Positions 1 through 5,125 of a DNA stretch of 5,334 nucleotides are shown here, one piece after another. A program made the translations under genes and the position numbers. Under the pieces are notes generated by a model. The model did no database searches, had not been told where the DNA came from, and saw only the letters and a program-made list of their open reading frames with translations. Source of the DNA: Neisseriales bacterium (GTDB lineage: Bacteria; Pseudomonadota; Gammaproteobacteria; Burkholderiales; UBA11063); the NCBI GenBank assembly GCA_008017145.1, contig SSGY01000110.1:1-5334 (forward strand). Reading direction: 5' to 3'. Numbering within the stretch: position 1 is the stretch's first letter; every line of letters starts with the position of its first letter.

Positions 1-11
1 AAATAAGATGA

Positions 12-749
12 TCATTTAGCGCCTGATTCCTGGCCCTCTACCATCTTAACTTCAGGAGCAGACTCAATCTTAGTTACAGTATTCAAACTAGATAATTTGT
101 ACTGCGATAAGAATGGTGGATCCTGGCGCTTTATAGCTGCTTCTGGTTCAGCCTCAAGGAATTTATCTCGCACTTGTACCGCATTTGAATAGCCTTGATC
201 TAAATCATCGGTTAATGCTTTACCAACTACCCAATCTGCAGCTTTACCGAACATGTCGCGGCTCTTATTAAAGAAGGTATAGATATAAACTCGGTAGCCT
301 TTCTCATACGGATAAATTGCACCGACATAACCTTCAGATGAATTATTTTTTGAAAAGCCAATCACAGAAGTAGCATAGTAGCCTTTAATACCATATACAG
401 CACCTTTCATATTGGCACTCATAGCCACCATTTGACCATTGGTAGTCATAGCATTTGAAATAATAGAGCCGAACATGTTATTACTACTTGGGGAGTTATT
501 CTCTGGGAATGACACATCACCTGGCTTTTCAGGCAAATCGTCTGGCATAAAATTATTTACTTCTTCAGTTTTATCAACCGCTCGGAATTTAATCGCATCT
601 TTTAAACTGGCTTTTAATTTCTCAAGATCTGCAGTTGGCGGAACCTCATAAACAAAACGGGTTTTTATCAAGCTGGCATCATCGCCAGCATATGCCGAAA
701 TAGGTAATACAATAGCTACAATCAATAATAGATTTCTAAACTTATTCAT
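12..749 (-). CDS. Secreted/periplasmic protein of unknown function
   Basis: I do not recognise this 245-residue protein. Residues 1-21 form a clear Sec signal peptide: K3 and R5, a hydrophobic core LLLIVAIVL, and an A19-Y20-A21 cleavage site before G22. The mature protein should therefore lie in the periplasm or outside the cell. It has no cysteine and no second membrane segment. A Pro/Asn/Ser-rich, probably flexible stretch (about 68-92) separates an N-terminal part (28-60) from a Gly/Tyr-rich part (115-160: MKGAVYGIKGYY, GAIYPYEKGYRVYIYTFF). An acidic helix-like segment follows, and the tail (210-245) is polar. The ATG is supported by AAGGGGAG five bases upstream. It starts 15 bp after the stop of the lipoprotein gene, so the two are very likely co-transcribed and may act together at the envelope. 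The function is unknown. Confidence 0.85.
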   Translation of the reverse strand: MNKFRNLLLIVAIVLPISAYAGDDASLIKTRFVYEVPPTADLEKLKASLKDAIKFRAVDKTEEVNNFMPDDLPEKPGDVSFPENNSPSSNNMFGSIISNAMTTNGQMVAMSANMKGAVYGIKGYYATSVIGFSKNNSSEGYVGAIYPYEKGYRVYIYTFFNKSRDMFGKAADWVVGKALTDDLDQGYSNAVQVRDKFLEAEPEAAIKRQDPPFLSQYKLSSLNTVTKIESAPEVKMVEGQESGAK

Positions 750-764
750 ATAAACTCCCCTTAA

Positions 765-1727
765 TTATGGTTGCAAATACACAGCGCTTACACCACTGCC
801 TGAATCTGGAGTATAACCAACTACAAGAGCTTTGTTATCTTTAGATGCTGCATACATACAGCCTATGTATGCGGTTTGACCTGATTGAGTTATACTATAC
901 GTATAGCCTATGTTCGACCAGCCACTATTATTTAATGAGCTACTAAATATTCCATAAAGATTACATGCGACAATTCCATTCGCATTAACCGTAAGTCCTA
1001 GTGTCATGCCACCTGTGGGAGAAGGTATTGCCGTAAAATTCTGTACATCACTAGGATTAGTTAAGTTTATTGATTGAACTTGGTTATTAGCTGTAACATA
1101 AATTCTACCGTTATAGATTGCTGAAGTAGCATACTGTAACTGACTAGAACCAGTATATACATTATTAATACTTCCAACATAATTACCAGATGAATTAAAT
1201 CCAACTAAGTTTGTTGTAACATTCCCTGATGAGCCAGAGTATGAAACCGCGTAGAAATTATTATTATAGAAGAAGATGCTATCCCCAATACTGTTACCAT
1301 CTGTAGGTGCGCCAGTTAAAGGATATGACGTCCATGAGCTACCATCATACTTTAGTAAGTATGCTTGGCTATTGCCAGCACCAAACACATACACATTACC
1401 AGAATTATCAGTAACAACATTCGTGCTGCCAATTGAGATATTTGATGGTAAATTATTGTTTAATGTATTACAGTCCCAAGGTGTTGATGCTGAAGAACTT
1501 CCTGAAACCATGCATAATACTTTACCGCTACTTTCGTAGTCACGGTAGATTATATTTTTAATTGGATCATAAGTTATTCTACCGCCACCGCTTGATGCGG
1601 CACCAATTTGATTGGTCCATTGTTGGAATGGTTGGTTCCCTCCGCCACTACCCGATGAACCACCGCTGTTACACGCTGATAAAATACCCGCGGTTATAAG
1701 ACACGAAATTAATAATGAATTTTTCAT
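765..1727 (-). CDS. Lipoprotein with beta-propeller-like repeats
   Basis: This 320-residue protein has a lipoprotein signal: hydrophobic residues 4-17 and a lipobox L16-S17-A18-C19. C19 should be acylated, and N20 at +2 is compatible with outer-membrane sorting by the E. coli rule. A Ser/Gly linker (residues 21-30) leads to a Ser/Gly/Asn/Tyr-rich domain. Short strand-turn units recur in it, for example NVYVFGAG (111-118), FYNNNFYAVSYSG (153-165), YNGRIYVTANNQV (205-217) and NGIVACNLYGIFSSS (250-264). This is reminiscent of a beta-propeller, which is inference from the repeat style. The mature chain has C72, C86, C255 and C290, enough for two disulfides. GGAGG lies four bases before the ATG. 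It is the first gene of the operon with the secreted protein downstream. A hairpin ending in eight T's abuts the ribosome binding site. The ligand and role are unknown. Confidence 0.85.
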   Translation of the reverse strand: MKNSLLISCLITAGILSACNSGGSSGSGGGNQPFQQWTNQIGAASSGGGRITYDPIKNIIYRDYESSGKVLCMVSGSSSASTPWDCNTLNNNLPSNISIGSTNVVTDNSGNVYVFGAGNSQAYLLKYDGSSWTSYPLTGAPTDGNSIGDSIFFYNNNFYAVSYSGSSGNVTTNLVGFNSSGNYVGSINNVYTGSSQLQYATSAIYNGRIYVTANNQVQSINLTNPSDVQNFTAIPSPTGGMTLGLTVNANGIVACNLYGIFSSSLNNSGWSNIGYTYSITQSGQTAYIGCMYAASKDNKALVVGYTPDSGSGVSAVYLQP

Positions 1728-1736
1728 AAAGCCTCC

Positions 1737-1784
1737 AAAAAAAAGTATAGTATATATAGCAATGCTAATTATACTATACTTTTT
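1737..1784 (-). terminator. Terminator-like hairpin abutting lipoprotein RBS
   Basis: Arms at 1740-1754 and 1770-1784 are a perfect 15-bp inverted repeat (AAAAAGTATAGTATA). Inside is a 2x2 mismatch and then a TAGC/GCTA stem with an AAT loop. Read on the minus strand, the hairpin ends in eight T's (complement of 1737-1744), and GGAGG of the lipoprotein gene follows at once. The form is that of a rho-independent terminator, but the outer stem has only two G-C pairs and may be weak. It could end transcription coming from the 49-codon gene (1863-2012), attenuate the operon, or hide the ribosome binding site. The structure is seen; the role is inferred. Confidence 0.5.
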
Positions 1785-1816
1785 GTATTCATAAAATGAA
1801 TAATATAATTAGCATT
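1761..1816. repeat. 13-bp inverted repeat overlapping the hairpin
   Basis: AATGCTAATTATA at 1761-1773 has a perfect inverted copy at 1804-1816, 30 bases away. The first copy covers the loop and the inner four bases of one arm of the terminator-like hairpin. On a minus-strand transcript the 1804-1816 / 1761-1773 stem would therefore form first and compete with that hairpin. It could equally be a paired operator. A poor candidate promoter (TTGTAG at 1845-1850, TATAAA at 1825-1830, spacing only 14) lies just upstream of it. Confidence 0.45.
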
Positions 1817-1862
1817 TTAGTGTTTTTATATTTGTGTTTAATGACTACAATATCCATATAAA

Positions 1863-2012
1863 TTAATCATCTATAGTATTAGCGAGATGTTCTGGCATTG
1901 CCGCTCTAACTATCATACTAACAAATTCATCAATAGATAACTCTTGCTTGTATTTCTGTATCCAATTAAAGATATCAATTTCAAAGTTAATTTCGACTGC
2001 AATAGTTTTCAT
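1863..2012 (-). CDS. Small ribbon-helix-helix-like protein
   Basis: This is an open frame of 49 residues (MKTIAVEINF...NTIDD), too short for many gene finders. The pattern fits a ribbon-helix-helix (CopG/Arc-type) DNA-binding fold: a strand (KTIAVEINF, residues 2-10), helix A (IDIFNWIQKYKQEL, 12-25), a turn, and helix B starting SIDEFVSMIVRAAM (26-39). Helix B has the usual Ser-x-x-Glu-Phe-Val spacing. The last ten residues are acidic. GAAGG lies 12 bases before the ATG, with GGAT closer. An extended -10 promoter is found upstream. It is divergent from a second RHH-like gene at 2231. Such small proteins are often antitoxins or plasmid and transposon regulators, but no toxin partner is seen, so the role is open. 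The family call is my inference from the pattern. Confidence 0.6.
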   Translation of the reverse strand: MKTIAVEINFEIDIFNWIQKYKQELSIDEFVSMIVRAAMPEHLANTIDD

Positions 2013-2073
2013 TATCCAAAGCCTTCAGCTAATCAAAGTTTAGCCACAAAACGAATATTTATTAATTAACGAT

Positions 2074-2101
2074 ATTTTAGCATAATAATTATATTTCGCA
2101 A
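2074..2101 (-). promoter_or_regulatory. Promoter for the 49-codon RHH-like gene
   Basis: On the minus strand TTGCGA (2096-2101) is followed after 16 bases by TAAAAT (2074-2079). TGC directly before the -10 gives an extended -10 element. It lies about 60 bases upstream of the ATG at 2012, in the right direction. The match is good, but the AT-rich background makes chance hits common. Confidence 0.45.
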
Positions 2102-2161
2102 ATAAATAATAAATATATTTGTTAATTCACCTAAATAATATAAATGTAATACAAATAAACC

Positions 2162-2170
2162 TGCTACAAT
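2162..2170 (+). promoter_or_regulatory. Extended -10 for the 73-codon RHH-like gene
   Basis: TGCTACAAT matches the extended -10 consensus TGnTATAAT with one change. It is placed about 60 bases before the ATG at 2231. I see no convincing -35, which extended -10 promoters can lack. A lone DnaA-box-like TTATCCACG (2180-2188) falls just after the expected transcription start. Confidence 0.35.
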
Positions 2171-2230
2171 ACTCAAAGATTATCCACGGAGAGTTTAATC
2201 ACCTTAAAATTTATGTTAAAGGAAATGAAC

Positions 2231-2452
2231 ATGACAGACAACAATAGTAAGCCGTTTGAACTAGTAATAACTGGCGACAAGCTTTTTGATATCTTATTGA
2301 AGATAGCAAAACGTAAGAATATGACGTATTTAAGTGAAGGCATTAAAATCGGTTTAGAAAGAGATTTTAAGAATGTCATTCTTGAATTAAAGCAAATAAA
2401 TGATAGGCTTGAGCGTTTAGAAAGTTGTATAAATAAGAATCTTCGGATTTAA
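2231..2452 (+). CDS. Small RHH-like protein with coiled-coil tail
   Basis: The protein has 73 residues from the ATG at 2231. In-frame ATGs also occur at 2213 and 2225. AAAGGA at 2218-2223 is seven bases from 2231 and too near or downstream for the others, so 2231 is chosen. The predicted layout is a strand (PFELVIT, 8-14), helix A (DKLFDILLKIAKRK, 16-29), then MTYLSEGIKIGLERDF (31-46). That segment has the SEGIKxGL pattern of the second helix of ribbon-helix-helix proteins. Residues 47-68 (KNVILELKQINDRLERLESC) have heptad-spaced Ile/Leu and look like a coiled coil that may drive oligomerisation. It is divergent from the 49-codon RHH-like gene, with 218 AT-rich bases between them that both could bind. 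No toxin, relaxase or partition partner adjoins it, so the function is unassigned. Confidence 0.65.
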   Translation: MTDNNSKPFELVITGDKLFDILLKIAKRKNMTYLSEGIKIGLERDFKNVILELKQINDRLERLESCINKNLRI

Positions 2453-2475
2453 GTGTACTAATGAAACTTAAGTCC
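2445..2475 (+). repeat. Hairpin overlapping a stop codon
   Basis: GGATTTAAGT (2445-2454) pairs with ACTTAAGTCC (2466-2475) over ten positions, one of them G-U, with an 11-base loop. The 5' arm contains the TAA stop of the 73-codon gene. There is no T-run after it, so it is not a standard intrinsic terminator. It could protect the 3' end of the mRNA or help Rho-dependent ending. Confidence 0.4.
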
Positions 2476-2670
2476 TCAAAAACTTATGTCCATAAAATTC
2501 ATATTGAAAAAGTCTGAAGATAGAAATTAGAGTAGGGTTTTGTGACTATAATCCTTACTCATTTGATGTGATTTAATGAGTGTATAAGAAGAAAATTTGG
2601 TAAAATGTGGAATTACTGTCCAATAAAATGGATTCTCTAGCTATTGCTGTTGCAATTTAATTTTTAATTC
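2476..2670. other. AT-rich intergenic stretch without a gene
   Basis: No credible open frame is seen on either strand. TATAAT-like sequence around 2543-2550 lacks a good -35. This stretch separates the RHH-like gene from the tRNA remnant. Confidence 0.5.
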
Positions 2671-2748
2671 AGGTGTCTAGTTCATGCTTAGGTTAGAGCA
2701 GTAACTCATAATCGATTGGTACTCGGTTCGACTTCGAGGTGCCAGCCA
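2671..2748 (+). pseudogene. Degenerate Met-type (CAU) tRNA remnant
   Basis: The 3' half is clearly tRNA-like. There is an anticodon loop CTCATAA (2705-2711) with CAT at 2707-2709, a TGGTA variable loop, and a perfect T-arm: stem CTCGG/TCGAG (2722-2726, 2734-2738) around loop TTCGACT. It continues into GTGCCAG and a possible CCA at 2746-2748. Upstream, TAG and a D-stem GTTC/GAGC (2680-2683, 2696-2699) with GGTTAGAGCA also match tRNAs. However, the anticodon stem has lost a base and pairs at only about three positions. The D-loop is too long, and the 5' acceptor strand (2671-2677) does not pair with the 3' strand. It is therefore a pseudogene, or an attachment-site hybrid whose 3' part came with an integrating element. 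Confidence 0.55.
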
Positions 2749-2755
2749 AACATCC

Positions 2756-2784
2756 AAAAGCCACTCATTGAGATGGCTTTTTTT
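2756..2784 (+). terminator. Rho-independent terminator after tRNA remnant
   Basis: AAAGCCA (2757-2763) and CTC pair with GAG and TGGCTTT (2774-2780) around an ATT loop, with one bulged A at 2773. Seven T's (2778-2784) follow. It lies eight bases after the tRNA remnant, as expected of a tRNA operon terminator, and it supports that remnant being a former real tRNA locus. Confidence 0.8.
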
Positions 2785-2786
2785 AG

Positions 2787-2855
2787 ACTTCTGATGTGGT
2801 TCTGTGTCTTGCAAAGTTGCTCAACAGGTACGGGTATCCGCTGGAAAAAACCTGA
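2787..2855 (+). pseudogene. Possible restriction-enzyme C-terminal fragment
   Basis: This is a short open stretch with no start codon of its own, ending at TGA 2853-2855. It reads TSDVVLCLAKLLNRYGYPLEKT in two parts: TSDVVLCLAK and LLNRYGYPLEKT. The second part resembles the LLxKYGYPPDK-type segment near the C-terminus of type I restriction (HsdR-like) subunits. It lies just before the truncated methylase, so a broken restriction locus is plausible. The match covers only about 12 residues and could be chance. Confidence 0.2.
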
Positions 2856-2905
2856 GGTCAGAATCGAAACATAAAATTTAACAAGAATCTTTAGAAGACG
2901 AATTT

Positions 2906-3172
2906 ATGCCAACACTGCACTGGGTCGGAAAGAACAAGGTTGTCAACCATCATCACGATGTTCCGTTCCGTTTGCTGGATAAGAAATATAGCTTTACAGC
3001 CAAAGAAGGCACTCCTGCCAATTCCACGAATAACAGAATCATTCATGGTGACAATCTAGAAGTATTGAAGAGCCTTCTCCCTGAGTTTGAAGGAAAGGTG
3101 AATTGTATCTACATTGTTATATGTAGTGTTATTGCTATGTGTATTTTAAGTTTTAAAAGTAGGTATATTTAG
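2906..3172 (+). pseudogene. mod: Truncated type III R-M methyltransferase (Mod)
   Basis: Residues 1-70 match the N-terminus of type III restriction-modification DNA methyltransferases, which are adenine-specific. They begin MPTLHWVGKNKVVNHHHDVP and run through IIHGDNLEVLKSLLPE (45-60) to CIYI (67-70). In intact family members CIYI is followed directly by the catalytic DPPYNTG motif, and the protein runs to roughly 500-650 residues. Here the frame instead reads VICSVIAMCI and stops at 3172. The break falls close to base 3116, before any catalytic motif, so the product cannot methylate DNA. I find neither the rest of mod nor a res subunit in the window. The start has only a weak AAGA-type ribosome site, but the conserved MPTLHW start makes it firm. 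It is a dead remnant of an acquired restriction system. Confidence 0.85.
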
Positions 3173-3178
3173 CTAGAA

Positions 3179-3280
3179 TTAATTTATGTACTCAACGTGA
3201 AATCTATTAATACGTTCTATTAATAACTTAGCAGATTCCTCTGAAAGAGTGAAATCAGCATCGAATGATTATGTTGCCAT
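3179..3280 (-). pseudogene. Decayed copy of the 57-residue small gene
   Basis: Read from the ATG at 3278-3280 this is MAT-stop-SFDADFTLSEESAKLLIERIN, matching the intact small protein at 4060-4233 (MATSSFTADFTLTEESSIRLIEELLN) for about 25 codons. Codon 4 is TAA where the intact gene has TCA. After codon 25 the similarity is lost and an unrelated tail ends at 3179. The ribosome site has decayed to AAGAG, and the palindromic operator present upstream of the intact copy is destroyed here. It is not translatable as one protein. Confidence 0.75.
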
Positions 3281-3418
3281 AACTACGTACTCTTGAATTG
3301 GTTAATTTATGCTAACTATTATATTAATACAGCATCGCCCGCCAAATCTGGTTTGATTAAGCGATTTGTTTTACTGCACAGCAAAGTAATCCACATGGGT
3401 TGCTTTGCATTGAAATAG
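3206..3418. repeat. Direct repeat copy A
   Basis: This segment aligns with 4159-4363 in the same orientation. It covers the first 25 codons of the small gene plus about 130 bases upstream of it. By hand the upstream parts are about 84 percent identical, mostly transitions, with one 8-base insertion in A near 3308-3317. Similarity ends at GAAATAG (3412-3418), the same point where the Tn3-type repeat begins in copy B. Confidence 0.8.
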
Positions 3419-4059
3419 AGCTGATAATACTGAAAATCGATTGCGATCTAAATGCGTATTGCTCTCTCACACTTATTTCCTTGGTTAGTGCTGGTTTCGA
3501 CATAAAAAAGCCAACTTTTGAGTTAACGCTACTTTTTATTAGGAATTATTCAAAAATAAATAAATTATCTGTATATTGCGAGTGTTTTGGAGTAAAAACT
3601 AAATCATTTTAATATATGATTTCATATCAGAGCGTTAACGCAGTACAAGCGATTTGTGATATAATAAAACATAGTCTACAGATATCGGATCACCACATAA
3701 TAATCTGATTATATTTAATTATTATCAAATATAGGCATCTGCGTATAGATAATTTATTGGGTGGGAGTAAAGTAATGTGAAAGATGATTGATTGGTGATT
3801 GAAATACCAAGTTACGGTCAAATTACCTACTTAAGTGTTATGATCAATTTATCCACATCTTACCCCCATTTTCTGTTAATAGATTTATTAATCTGGAAAT
3901 AGTACCTTGATATCAGGTATAAGGATTACAATTAGATAAAACCTTTTAGCTGACAATATGCTTAAGCTGATTTGATTTGGTAATTTATTTTAGTGACACC
4001 AGACAGTAAATTGTGGCACGGATTTGCAGAGCTGAAAAGTGTGTAGGCTTATGTAGATA
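3419..4059. other. 640-base gene-poor stretch between the repeats
   Basis: I see no convincing gene. A 70-codon frame (3400-3612, plus) needs a TTG start inside the repeat and lacks a ribosome site. A perfect DnaA-box sequence TTATCCACA occurs at 3849-3857, but alone. A near-palindrome TACCT-T-GATATC-AGGTA lies at 3903-3919. No toxin-like gene follows the small 57-residue gene on the minus strand. The stretch looks like decayed DNA. Confidence 0.5.
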
Positions 4060-4233
4060 CTAGAAGAATGAGAACTTTTCAATAAGTTCACGACCTTCGC
4101 GCAGGGTTTCTTCAGTAACTAAATCAGTTCTAATTATACGAGAAGCAGGATCAGGATTTAATAATTCTTCAATTAGACGTATTGATGACTCTTCGGTAAG
4201 AGTGAAATCAGCAGTGAATGATGATGTTGCCAT
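4060..4233 (-). CDS. Small protein (57 aa), unrecognised
   Basis: I do not recognise this protein. It starts MATSSFTADFTLTEESSIRL and ends LREGRELIEKFSFF. It is acidic to neutral, has no signal peptide, membrane segment or cysteine, and is probably mostly helical (14-25 and 40-53) around an NPDPAS turn (26-31). The ATG has a good ribosome site, AAAGGA nine bases upstream (4243-4248), and a promoter with a palindrome in its spacer. The signals and frame therefore look maintained, unlike copy A at 3179-3280, which has a stop at codon 4. Such a small gene with a palindromic operator recalls antitoxins or self-regulated repressors, but there is no partner gene and no clear DNA-binding motif, so this is only a guess. 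It ends 130 bases outside the Tn3-type transposon end. Confidence 0.65.
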   Translation of the reverse strand: MATSSFTADFTLTEESSIRLIEELLNPDPASRIIRTDLVTEETLREGRELIEKFSFF

Positions 4234-4262
4234 AACAACGTATCCTTTAATTGGTTAATTTT

Positions 4263-4290
4263 ATTATATTAATACAACATTGTATACCAA
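4263..4290 (-). promoter_or_regulatory. Promoter of the 57-residue small gene
   Basis: On the minus strand TTGGTA (4285-4290) is followed after 16 bases by a perfect TATAAT (4263-4268). The start codon is about 30 bases further on, after AAAGGA. It is the best promoter match in the window. Confidence 0.65.
4272..4285. promoter_or_regulatory. Palindromic operator candidate in promoter spacer
   Basis: ATACAACATTGTAT is an inverted repeat with 6-bp arms (ATACAA/TTGTAT) that fills the -35/-10 spacer. A repressor bound there would block RNA polymerase. In copy A the same place reads ATACAGCATCGCCC, so the symmetry was lost along with the coding frame. Confidence 0.5.
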
Positions 4291-4362
4291 ATATGGTTTG
4301 ATTAAGCAATTTATTTTACTGCACGGTAAAATAATTCACGTGAGTTGCTTGGCATCGAAATA

Positions 4363-4400
4363 GGGGTCACGAGAGAATTCGGAAAATATCCTACGCTAAG
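4363..4400 (+). repeat. 38-bp Tn3-family terminal inverted repeat
   Basis: The repeat begins GGGGTCACGAG and ends CCTACGCTAAG, exactly 38 bases apart. These are the conserved outer (GGGG) and inner (ACGCTAAG) parts of Tn3-family ends, which transposase TnpA binds. No inverted partner occurs in this window. Confidence 0.85.
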
Positions 4401-4402
4401 AA

Positions 4403-4969
4403 CTAAAGAGAGAGATATCGATAGAAGCATGATCTGGATATATTGAGGGTTTTGCAAATATCAGAGATGCTCATGCCATGATCTTTGTGCATCTTTTTGG
4501 CCATTTGAACCTTTGGATTATCTGAGTCGATTTTCTTACGTCCACCTTGGCGACCCCTTGCTCTAGCTGCATCAAGCCCTGCTTTGGTGCGTTCTTGAAT
4601 TAGGCGACGTTCAAATTGTGCTAATGACGAAAATATGTTAAAAGTTAACTCGCCAGATGCAGTGGTTGTATCAATTGCACCATCGCAAAGAGATTTGAAT
4701 CCAATATTTTTTAAGCGTAGATCTTCGACTAATGATACCAAGTGTGACATTGATCTCCCAAGTCGGTCTAATCTCCAGACTAATAATGTGTCACCAGGTT
4801 GCAAAGAGTCCAAACATTTATCTAAACCTGGACGATCCGTTTTAGAACCTGATATTTTATCCGTGAATATCATTTCTTTTATACATCCAGATTTTTCAAG
4901 TGCATCAAGTTGCAAATTTAAATCTTGCTCATTTCTACTTACTCTAGCGTATCCAATCAATCTTGACAT
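4403..4969 (-). CDS. tnpR: Tn3-type resolvase (serine recombinase)
   Basis: This is a 188-residue resolvase/invertase-type serine recombinase of normal length for TnpR. It resolves transposon cointegrates by recombining two res sites. The catalytic domain (residues 3-137) holds YARVS with the nucleophile S11 and R9, DRPGL with R46, and the LDRLGRS block with D68, R69 and R72. The long E helix follows (LAQFERRLIQERTKAGLDAA, 116-135). A basic hinge RGRQGGRKK (138-146) leads to a C-terminal helix-turn-helix (about 157-186, ending ISRSCFYRYLSL). All expected catalytic residues are present, so it should be active. The start agrees with family alignments; its ribosome site (GGGA) is weak. The stop lies two bases from the transposon end, and the gene points outward. 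A DNA invertase (Pin/Hin type) cannot be excluded from the protein alone, but the adjacent end repeat favours resolvase. Confidence 0.9.
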   Translation of the reverse strand: MSRLIGYARVSRNEQDLNLQLDALEKSGCIKEMIFTDKISGSKTDRPGLDKCLDSLQPGDTLLVWRLDRLGRSMSHLVSLVEDLRLKNIGFKSLCDGAIDTTTASGELTFNIFSSLAQFERRLIQERTKAGLDAARARGRQGGRKKIDSDNPKVQMAKKMHKDHGMSISDICKTLNISRSCFYRYLSL

Positions 4970-5125
4970 ATTATTCCCATTTATTAAGCAAATATTGACA
5001 AACTAATACTTTGTTTTCTAAGATGGAGATATTGTACACTATTGATAGTATTTTTGATGGTTGTTTATTCGTCTCATCAAACGGACGTTATTTTGGACTT
5101 TATTTTTCTATTAAAGTGAAAAAGC
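4970..5125. promoter_or_regulatory. Probable res site / divergent promoter region
   Basis: These 156 bases separate tnpR from the divergent nucleotidyltransferase gene, the place where Tn3-family res sites lie. Three dyads are visible: ACAAA-7-TTTGT (4998-5014), ACTAT-TG-ATAGT (5038-5049) and CGTC-10-GACG (5070-5087). Three resolvase-binding subsites would be expected, so these are candidates, with the second as a possible crossover site. I see no strong promoter for either gene. The assignment is by position more than by sequence. Confidence 0.4.

Larger units (their letters stand above)
4159..4363. repeat. Direct repeat copy B
   Basis: This is the partner of copy A (3206-3418), holding the 5' half of the intact 57-residue gene and its whole promoter region. 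It lacks the 8-base insertion of A. Homology runs to the first base of the Tn3-type terminal repeat, which suggests that the transposon cut this copy. Confidence 0.8.

Noticed and set aside
3358..3501. 48-codon minus-strand frame (MSKPALTKEIS...) from about 3503 into repeat A
   Set aside because: It lacks a ribosome site, and its C-terminal half is the repeat's non-coding part. The corresponding frame is not kept in copy B.
3400..3612. 70-codon plus-strand frame with a UmuD-like LVSAGF string
   Set aside because: It needs a TTG start within repeat A, has no ribosome site, and the resemblance covers only six residues. The rest does not follow the UmuD pattern.
3849..3857. Perfect DnaA box TTATCCACA, with a near match at 2180-2188
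   Set aside because: The two sites are isolated, with no cluster, iterons or rep/dnaA gene nearby, so there is no case for an origin.
3903..3919. Near-palindrome TACCT-T-GATATC-AGGTA
   Set aside because: It is off-centre by one base and linked to no gene or promoter, so no role can be supported.
3105..4060. 10-bp inverted repeat GTATCTACAT (3105-3114) and its complement (4051-4060) as ends of a mobile element
   Set aside because: Several 10-bp inverted matches are expected by chance in 5 kb. The ends show no further extension, target duplication or transposase. The left one is also part of the conserved mod coding sequence.
4635..5006. 123-codon plus-strand frame over the resolvase gene
   Set aside because: It lies opposite a clearly real recombinase and has no motif or ribosome site of its own. 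It is an antisense shadow.
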